Part shown: positions 59,094-64,000 of the stretch, piece by piece
Numbering within the stretch: the stretch's first letter is position 1
How the letters are laid out: each line of letters opens with the position of its first letter
NCBI RefSeq assembly: GCF_009789575.1
Contig: NZ_CP046908.1
Location: 3,935,001-3,999,000, forward strand
Direction: 5' to 3'
Length of the DNA stretch: 64,000 nt
DNA from: Stappia indica
Lineage (GTDB): Bacteria > Pseudomonadota > Alphaproteobacteria > Rhizobiales > Stappiaceae
The notes under the pieces: model-generated
What the model saw: only the letters and a program-made list of their open reading frames with translations
Databases searched by the model: none
Told to the model about the DNA's origin: nothing
Translations under genes and position numbers: made by a program

Positions 59094-59816
59094 TCAGATC
59101 GGCTGCTGGGCGAGGCCCTTGCCGTGGATCGGGCCGGTCGGCAGGTTGGTCGGCGAGCCGCCCTCCGGCTCGAACGTGATCTCGTAGAGCTGGTCGCGGC
59201 GCGGCGGCGGCAGCCCCTCGACGGTGAGGCGTGTGCCCGTTCCGCTGGGCAGCAGGCCGAGCGAGACCGGCGGACCTTCCTCGGTCGGCTTGGTCCAGAC
59301 CTGCATGACCTGGCCTTGCGGCACGGCGGCGCCGTCCAGCAGGGTGATCCAGGTGGTGTTGTCGGCCGCGCCCTCCACGAGGGCGACGGGCTTGCCGCCG
59401 GCATCCAGCAGCACGGCGACCACCGTCGGCTGCGGCATGGTCAGCAGCGACCAGCCGAGTGCGACGGCCAGAACCAGCGAGGCGGCAAGACTTGCCAGCG
59501 CGGCAAGGCGCCAGCGGGTATCGGTGTCTGTCCGGCCGCCTGCTTTTGTCGTCAGGGGCACGACGTTGCCGTCCGCGGCAGGAGGCTCGGCCGGCGCCTC
59601 GTCGAGGCGGGCGGCGACACGGGTCCACAGCCCCTCCGGCAGGGGAACCTCGTCGGCGGTGGCATCCAGCTCGCCGAAGCGGGCGCGGGCGCGCTCCAGC
59701 CTTGCGGCGACAAGAGGATCGGCAGCGGCAAGCGCCTCGATCTCGGCCTGTTCCGCGTCGCCGGCAAGGCCGAGCACGACCTCGTCGATGCGTTCGTCGA
59801 GCGGGCGCTGCGTCAT
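59094..59816 (-). CDS. Membrane-anchored anti-sigma factor (RskA-like)
   Basis: A 240-residue anti-sigma factor. An N-terminal helical domain (DERIDEVVLGLAGDAEQAEI... ELDATADEVPL) would bind the sigma factor. One membrane helix spans about residues 106-128, and the exported C-terminal half matches anti-sigma K (RskA) domains (TWITLLDGAAVPQGQVMQVW, LGLLPSGTGTRLTVE). No zinc-finger HxxxCxxC is present. Its start overlaps the sigma gene stop (ATGA), so the pair is coupled. Signal-induced proteolysis would release the sigma factor. Confidence 0.92.
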   Translation of the reverse strand: MTQRPLDERIDEVVLGLAGDAEQAEIEALAAADPLVAARLERARARFGELDATADEVPLPEGLWTRVAARLDEAPAEPPAADGNVVPLTTKAGGRTDTDTRWRLAALASLAASLVLAVALGWSLLTMPQPTVVAVLLDAGGKPVALVEGAADNTTWITLLDGAAVPQGQVMQVWTKPTEEGPPVSLGLLPSGTGTRLTVEGLPPPRRDQLYEITFEPEGGSPTNLPTGPIHGKGLAQQPI

Positions 59817-60346
59817 GACAGGCACTCCCGCAACTGTGTCAGGCCGCGGCGGAGCCAGGCCTTGACCGAGCCGAGCGGCGCCTTCATGCGCCCGGAAATC
59901 TCGCCATGACTGTAGCCGAGCACGTAGGAGGCAAGGATCGCCATGCGCTTGCTCGGCTCCAGGGCGGAGAGGCAGCGCCGCAGGTCGCTGTTGGCGTCCA
60001 GCCGGTGATAGGCGCTCTCCAGCACGCTTTCGTCCGCCGCCTCGTCGAAGGCTTCCATGTCGCCATGCGGCGTGTCGCGCTCGCCCTGGCGCAGCAGGGT
60101 AAGACAGCGGTTGCGCAGGATCGTGTAGATCCAGCCCGTGGCGCTGCCGCGTGCGGGGTCGAACTGGCCGGCGTTGCGCCAGAGCGCGACGAAGCTTTCC
60201 TGCACCGCGTCCTCGGCAAGGTCGCGGCGGCGCAGCATGCGCAGCGCGACGCCGAGCATCCTCTTGCCTTCGTGGTCCATCAGGGTCTTCAATGCGGCAC
60301 GGTCGCCGGCGGCGCAGGCTGCGACAAGGGCACTGTGGTCGATCAA
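59813..60346 (-). CDS. ECF sigma factor (SigK-like)
   Basis: A 177-residue extracytoplasmic-function sigma factor. Region 2 is seen in DRAALKTLMDHEGKRMLGVA and LAEDAVQESFVALWRNAGQFD (core binding and -10 recognition), and region 4 in ALEPSKRMAILASYVLGYSHGEISGRMKAPLGSVK (helix-turn-helix for -35). The start TTG 60346 is inferred because the upstream frame lacks homology; confidence in it is moderate. It overlaps the RskA-like gene, and a DUF4394 gene lies upstream on the same strand. Confidence 0.92.
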   Translation of the reverse strand: MIDHSALVAACAAGDRAALKTLMDHEGKRMLGVALRMLRRRDLAEDAVQESFVALWRNAGQFDPARGSATGWIYTILRNRCLTLLRQGERDTPHGDMEAFDEAADESVLESAYHRLDANSDLRRCLSALEPSKRMAILASYVLGYSHGEISGRMKAPLGSVKAWLRRGLTQLRECLS

Positions 60347-60559
60347 GGTCCCGCTCTTCTTCCGCCGGTCAGTATGGGCCGGCCCGGAAGGAGGGGCCTT
60401 GGCCTGCCATGCGATCGGTGCCGATGGTGGAGGTTTCGCGGCGGATTGGCAAAGGAAATCGGGCGCGTGGTGCTGGCTTCCGGTGCCGGCGGTCGTGTGC
60501 GGCGAGAGGTGTGTTGCCATGGCGGGACACCGGCAATGCGAGGTGATCCGGTGGGCCGG

Positions 60560-60591
60560 GCAGGGTCGGCACCTGGTGGCGCCGACCCTGC
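60560..60591 (-). terminator. Perfect hairpin after the DUF4394 gene
   Basis: Eleven-base arms GCAGGGTCGGC and GCCGACCCTGC with a ten-base loop, 15 bases beyond the DUF4394 stop on the minus strand. No T tract is present. Confidence 0.55.
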
Positions 60592-60605
60592 AAAACCCTG
60601 GCGGC

Positions 60606-61409
60606 TTACTTCGCCGTCATGAACGTGATGTCGCGGACAGTGACGCCCTCCGCGCCCTTCAGCGGCCAGCTCTGGGTGACCTTGCCGTCCTCGAGCGAGA
60701 CGGTGTGCAGTCCGCCGCCGGACACGAGCCAGGCGGTGTTGGTGCCGGCCTCGTCGGTGGCGATGTCGAAGGCATAGGTGTCCGAGCCCTCGATGCCGAG
60801 CTTGCCGACGGCGGCCAGCGTGCCGTCATTCGGCGAGGTCTGGCGAATCAGCGCGACGATGGTGCTGTCGATGTCGTACATCGCCGTCTTCTCGGGCTTG
60901 CCGAAGGAGTTGGAATAGGCCGCCGCCACGATGGCCGGCGCCTCGCCGGCATGCATGTCGCCCTTGTCGAAGGCGAGGCTGCCGTCGACGGTGACGGCGC
61001 CGCTCTCGATGTCGACGCGGTGGTTGGTCGTGCCCGACATGAAGCGGAGCTTGTTGGCCGCCGGATTGAAGTCGACGATCACGGCGCCGCCGTCAGCCAC
61101 CGGCAGCTCCTTGTCCATGGTGGAGATCACCGTGGTTGCGCCGGTCTGCGGGTCGATCTCGACGATCTGGAACGTCTCGGTCACGCCGATCAGCTGGCCG
61201 TTGGCCGGTCGCAGGTCGATGCCGAGCAGACGGTCGACGCCCTGGGCATCCATCGTTGCAGTGACGGTGGCGGTGGAGGCGTCGATCTTGTGAAGGGTCT
61301 TGTCGCCCGACAGGGCGATGGCGGTGAGGCCGTCGTTGTCCGCAGCATGAGCTGCCGTGGCGAGGGCGATGAGAGCGGTGGTCGCGAGAGCGAAAGTCGT
61401 CCTGGTCAC
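60606..61409 (-). CDS. Exported DUF4394 protein
   Basis: A 267-residue protein with a signal peptide (FALATTALIALATAAHAADN) and a DUF4394 repeat fold of beta-propeller-like segments: GLTAIALSGDKTLHKID, GIDLRPANGQLIGVT and VIVDFNPAANKLRFMSG. GTG 61409 is chosen because GAGGA precedes it by eight bases; ATG 61430 would add seven residues without an SD. It lies upstream of the ECF sigma/anti-sigma genes on the same strand. DUF4394 genes often neighbour such pairs, so it may be a regulon member. The function is unknown. Confidence 0.85.
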   Translation of the reverse strand: MTRTTFALATTALIALATAAHAADNDGLTAIALSGDKTLHKIDASTATVTATMDAQGVDRLLGIDLRPANGQLIGVTETFQIVEIDPQTGATTVISTMDKELPVADGGAVIVDFNPAANKLRFMSGTTNHRVDIESGAVTVDGSLAFDKGDMHAGEAPAIVAAAYSNSFGKPEKTAMYDIDSTIVALIRQTSPNDGTLAAVGKLGIEGSDTYAFDIATDEAGTNTAWLVSGGGLHTVSLEDGKVTQSWPLKGAEGVTVRDITFMTAK

Positions 61410-61664
61410 TGGAACTGTCCTCGTATCCATGGGCTGCGGCCGATCCGCAGCACCTGCACACCCGTGACTCTCCCAAGGGGCCGTTTGGATGCAGGGGACG
61501 CGAAAAAAAATGCGGTCGGCAGGGAAGCCGCGCCGGAAACGAGGCGGATTGACGCAGGATCGAGAGGGTAGTGTTTTGATTTGAAATAAGATTTTCTATT
61601 TGTCCTACGAAAAGCCGGGTCAGGACCAACAAACGCATTGGCAAGGCAAGCGCAGGTGCCTATA

Positions 61665-61683
61665 TATGCCCCATAGGAGCATA
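61665..61683 (+). promoter_or_regulatory. Palindromic operator-like site 1 upstream of nadA
   Basis: TATGC-N9-GCATA (61665-61683), with the inner form TGCCCC-ATA-GGAGCA. It shares the TGC-N9-GCA geometry with site 2. NadQ-type repressors of NAD synthesis genes are known in alphaproteobacteria. Confidence 0.5.
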
Positions 61684-61719
61684 AGCGTCGGCTAGGGCCG
61701 CGTTTTTTAAACGGCAGTT

Positions 61720-61738
61720 TATGCTCAAAGTGAGCAAA
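61720..61738 (+). promoter_or_regulatory. Palindromic operator-like site 2 upstream of nadA
   Basis: TGCTCA-AAG-TGAGCA (61722-61736) is a perfect dyad, centred 55 bp after site 1, close to five helical turns. It is the better of the two candidates for a NadQ-like site. Confidence 0.5.
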
Positions 61739-61840
61739 ATGACCGGATCGGCCGAAAGGCCTCGCAAACACGGTCGTCTTGTTCGGTAGAGGTCGGGTCC
61801 TGCGCAAGCTTGAGGCCCGGATGCAGTCAGGGAGGTCGTC

Positions 61841-62926
61841 ATGGCCACCATCGCACTCGATATCGGCAGCAATGCCGGATGCTCGACCGCCGCACCCGCA
61901 CGGGCCAGCGGCTATTCGATGCTGCCGCGTCCTCATCTTGCCTATACGCCTGAAGTCGCCGAGGCGACCGCGCCGATCTACGAGAAGGTCCGCCACCTGA
62001 TCCCGGAGATCGAGTGGCCCGTTCTGGCGCCCGTGATCCACGAGATCAACCGCCTCAAGAAGGAGCGGAACGCCGTCATCCTCGCCCACAACTACATGAC
62101 GCCGGAGATCTTCCACGGTGTTTCCGACATCGTCGGCGACAGCCTGGCGCTGGCGAAGGAGGCGGCGAAGACCGACGCTGACGTGATCGTCCAGTGCGGC
62201 GTCCATTTCATGGCCGAAACGGCGAAGATCCTCAATCCGGACAAGACGGTCCTGATCCCCGACATGAAGGCCGGCTGCTCGCTGGCCGAGTCGATCACCG
62301 CGGCCGATGTGCGTGCCCTGCGCGAGAAGCATCCGGGCGTGCCGATCGTCACCTATGTGAACACCTCGGCCGACGTGAAGGCCGAGTGCGACATCTGCTG
62401 CACCTCGGCCAATGCCGTGCAGGTGGTGGAGAGCCTCGGCGCACCGCGCGTGCTGCTGATCCCCGACCAGTATCTGGCGGCCAATGTCGCGCGGCAGACG
62501 GATGTCGAGATCCTGACCTGGGCCGGCGCCTGCGAGGTGCACGAGCGCTTCACCGCGGCGGAGCTGCGCGAATATCGCGAGATCGAGCCGAGCGTGAAGA
62601 TCATCGCTCATCCGGAGTGCCCGCCTGAGGTGGTCGACGAGGCCGACTTCACCGGCTCCACCGCCGGCATGATCGACTGGGTCAAGACCAATCGGCCGGA
62701 GAAGGTGATGCTGGTCACCGAGTGCTCGATGGCCGACAACATTGCCTCGGAGACGCCGGGTGTGGACTATGTCCGTCCGTGCAACCTGTGCCCGCACATG
62801 AAGCGCATCACGCTGTCCAAGATCCTGGACTGCCTGCTGGAAATGCGGGATGAGGTGACGGTCGATCCGCATGTCGCCGCCCGGGCGCGCACTGCGGTCG
62901 AGCGGATGATCAACCTCAAGATGTGA
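61841..62926 (+). CDS. nadA: Quinolinate synthase A
   Basis: Condenses iminoaspartate with dihydroxyacetone phosphate to quinolinate, using a [4Fe-4S] cluster, in de novo NAD synthesis. The 361-residue protein has the cluster cysteines in [19 protein letters not shown] and [11 protein letters not shown], and substrate-binding landmarks [10 protein letters not shown] and [12 protein letters not shown]. The N-terminal 25 residues are a short extension ([12 protein letters not shown]). The ATG at 61841 follows GGAGG. It lies 126 bp before nadB, likely the same transcript. Confidence 0.97.
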   Translation: MATIALDIGSNAGCSTAAPARASGYSMLPRPHLAYTPEVAEATAPIYEKVRHLIPEIEWPVLAPVIHEINRLKKERNAVILAHNYMTPEIFHGVSDIVGDSLALAKEAAKTDADVIVQCGVHFMAETAKILNPDKTVLIPDMKAGCSLAESITAADVRALREKHPGVPIVTYVNTSADVKAECDICCTSANAVQVVESLGAPRVLLIPDQYLAANVARQTDVEILTWAGACEVHERFTAAELREYREIEPSVKIIAHPECPPEVVDEADFTGSTAGMIDWVKTNRPEKVMLVTECSMADNIASETPGVDYVRPCNLCPHMKRITLSKILDCLLEMRDEVTVDPHVAARARTAVERMINLKM

Positions 62927-63052
62927 TCGTCCTTCCAACGGCAACAAAGCCAATGCCGGGCGCGCCTTGCGTCCGGCATCGCCGCGTGGCGGCCCGCCCC
63001 GACCGTCGTTCCTCCGGCTGCCGCCCGGCCGCCGGCCTTCCGGACGAAATCC

Positions 63053-64000
63053 ATGACGTCGCCACGTCCCGTGACTTCCCATATCGATGATGTCGTCATT
63101 CTTGGCGGCGGCCTGACCGGCCTGTTCTGCGCGCTGAAACTGGCGCCGCGGCCGGTCACGATTCTCTCCGCCTCCCCCATTGGCGAGGGCGCATCCTCCG
63201 CCTGGGCGCAAGGCGGCATTGCCGCAGCCGTGTCCGACGAGGACAGCGCGGCCGCCCATGCCGCCGACACGATCGCCGTCGGCGGCGGGCTGTGCGAGGA
63301 GAAGATCGTCCGCCTGATGACCGAGGAGGCGGGCGAGCGCGTCCGCGACCTGCTCGGCTACGGCGTTCCCTTCGACATGGACCTGGAAGGGCGGCTGCAG
63401 CTGTCGCGCGAGGCGGCGCATTCGATGAACCGCATCGTGCGCGTGCGCGGCGACATGGCCGGCCGTGCGATCATGGATGCGCTGGTCGCGGCGGTGCGCA
63501 ACACGCCGTCGATCCGGGTGGTCGAGGGGTATCTGGGCGAGGAACTGCTGCATGAGGGGCGGATCGTCACCGGCGTGCTCGCCCGTCGGCGCGGCGACCG
63601 CGAGCGCCTGGCCTTCCCGGCTCATGCGGTGGTGCTGGCCTCCGGCGGCATCGGCCATCTCTATGCGGTGACGACGAACCCGCCGGAAGCCAACGGCCAG
63701 GGCCTTGCCATGGCGCTCACTGCCGGCGCCGTGGTCGCCGATACCGAATTCGTCCAGTTTCACCCGACCGCCCTCAATGTCGGACGCGATCCGGCTCCGC
63801 TTGCCTCCGAGGCGCTGCGCGGTGAGGGCGCGACGCTGATCAATGCCGACGGTCGCCGCTTCATGGAGGCGATCGATCCGCTGAAGGAGCTGGCGCCGCG
63901 CGATGTGGTGGCGAGAGCGGTCTTTGCGGAGAACCTTGCCGGACGCGGGGCGTTTCTCGATTGCCGCGAAGCGCTGGGCGAGAGCTTTCCCGAACGGTTC
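63053..64000 (+). CDS. nadB: L-aspartate oxidase, 3' end outside the window
   Basis: Flavoenzyme oxidising L-aspartate to iminoaspartate, the substrate of NadA. The visible 316 residues include the FAD-binding [17 protein letters not shown], then the catalytic region [18 protein letters not shown], and [20 protein letters not shown], and later [18 protein letters not shown] and [17 protein letters not shown]. The reading frame runs to the right edge. The start at ATG 63053 fits the short cytoplasmic N-terminus. It is consistent with a nadA-nadB operon that would normally continue to nadC. Confidence 0.95.
   Translation, partial: MTSPRPVTSHIDDVVILGGGLTGLFCALKLAPRPVTILSASPIGEGASSAWAQGGIAAAVSDEDSAAAHAADTIAVGGGLCEEKIVRLMTEEAGERVRDLLGYGVPFDMDLEGRLQLSREAAHSMNRIVRVRGDMAGRAIMDALVAAVRNTPSIRVVEGYLGEELLHEGRIVTGVLARRRGDRERLAFPAHAVVLASGGIGHLYAVTTNPPEANGQGLAMALTAGAVVADTEFVQFHPTALNVGRDPAPLASEALRGEGATLINADGRRFMEAIDPLKELAPRDVVARAVFAENLAGRGAFLDCREALGESFPERF

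Larger units (their letters stand above)
61410..61840. other. Promoter region between DUF4394 and nadA
   Basis: About 430 bp with no recognised gene. An AT-rich section (61570-61612) is a likely promoter zone. The two palindromes at 61665 and 61722 are candidate operators for nadA. GGGTCAGGACC at 61617-61627 matches the end of the 264-bp element but has no partner repeat nearby. Confidence 0.6.

Noticed and set aside
61617-61627. GGGTCAGGACC, matching the end of the 264-bp element
   Set aside because: Only 11 bases match and no inverted partner is found nearby, so a chance match or a very decayed end cannot be told apart.

Overview
The window is ordinary-looking chromosomal DNA from a high-GC alphaproteobacterium, most likely a member of the Hyphomicrobiales (Rhizobiales; a Stappia/Roseibium-type marine relative would fit, but the genus is inference). 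The evidence is the split ATP synthase F0 operon with paired b' and b subunits, the cell-cycle methyltransferase CcrM, a ctaB-ctaG-ctaE oxidase assembly block, an ispH-thrB-rnhA operon, a tandem glycine riboswitch in front of the gcv genes, and a nadAB operon with palindromic operator-like sites. No phage, plasmid, CRISPR array, rRNA or tRNA was recognised. One short mobile-element remnant and one family of dispersed intergenic repeats are present.

Layout: 1-4333 is the 3' part of the cytochrome c oxidase locus (ctaB, a 52-aa membrane protein, ctaG, ctaE, an L,D-transpeptidase, DUF983, SURF1). 4376-4840 is repeat copy A. 4982-11129 holds a one-cysteine peroxiredoxin, a DsbD-alpha-like periplasmic protein, YqgE, thrC, an M16 peptidase and a GNAT acetyltransferase, followed by a 978-aa PAS-GGDEF-EAL membrane protein (11131-14067). 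The minus-strand ispH-thrB-rnhA operon follows, then a lipoprotein. 17645-22965 is the glycine cleavage operon (riboswitch, gcvT, gcvH, osmC-like gene, gcvPA, gcvPB) ended by a strong terminator and repeat copy B.

23418-34276 holds a hemerythrin-like protein, ccrM, AMP nucleosidase, a 2-oxoglutarate oxygenase, a 264-bp inverted-repeat element, mutY, a DUF721/DciA-like protein, a DsbA-type thioredoxin and smc. 34495-37175 is the F0 operon atpI-atpB-atpE-b'-b, followed by repeat copy C. 38044-48000 contains rnhB, a PA0069-type radical SAM protein, an EF-hand protein, a Tat-exported metallo-beta-lactamase-fold protein, moaB, a ceramidase-family membrane protein, maeB, a flavodoxin-like protein and ETF-ubiquinone oxidoreductase. 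48095-57506 has a uracil-DNA glycosylase, an S49 peptidase, two unknown secreted proteins, and glyQ and glyS separated by LemA and DUF2207 genes. The right end holds an MFS transporter, an ECF sigma/anti-sigma/DUF4394 module, and nadA-nadB (nadB runs off the edge).

Most genes are core functions: respiration and ATP synthesis, one-carbon and amino-acid metabolism, NAD synthesis, DNA repair and chromosome maintenance. I found no convincing new multi-gene system. The observations most worth a second look are a low-GC in-frame segment inside glyS, the 264-bp element in front of the oxygenase gene, the mosaic repeat family, the OsmC-like gene embedded in the gcv operon, and the sigma/anti-sigma/DUF4394 module.
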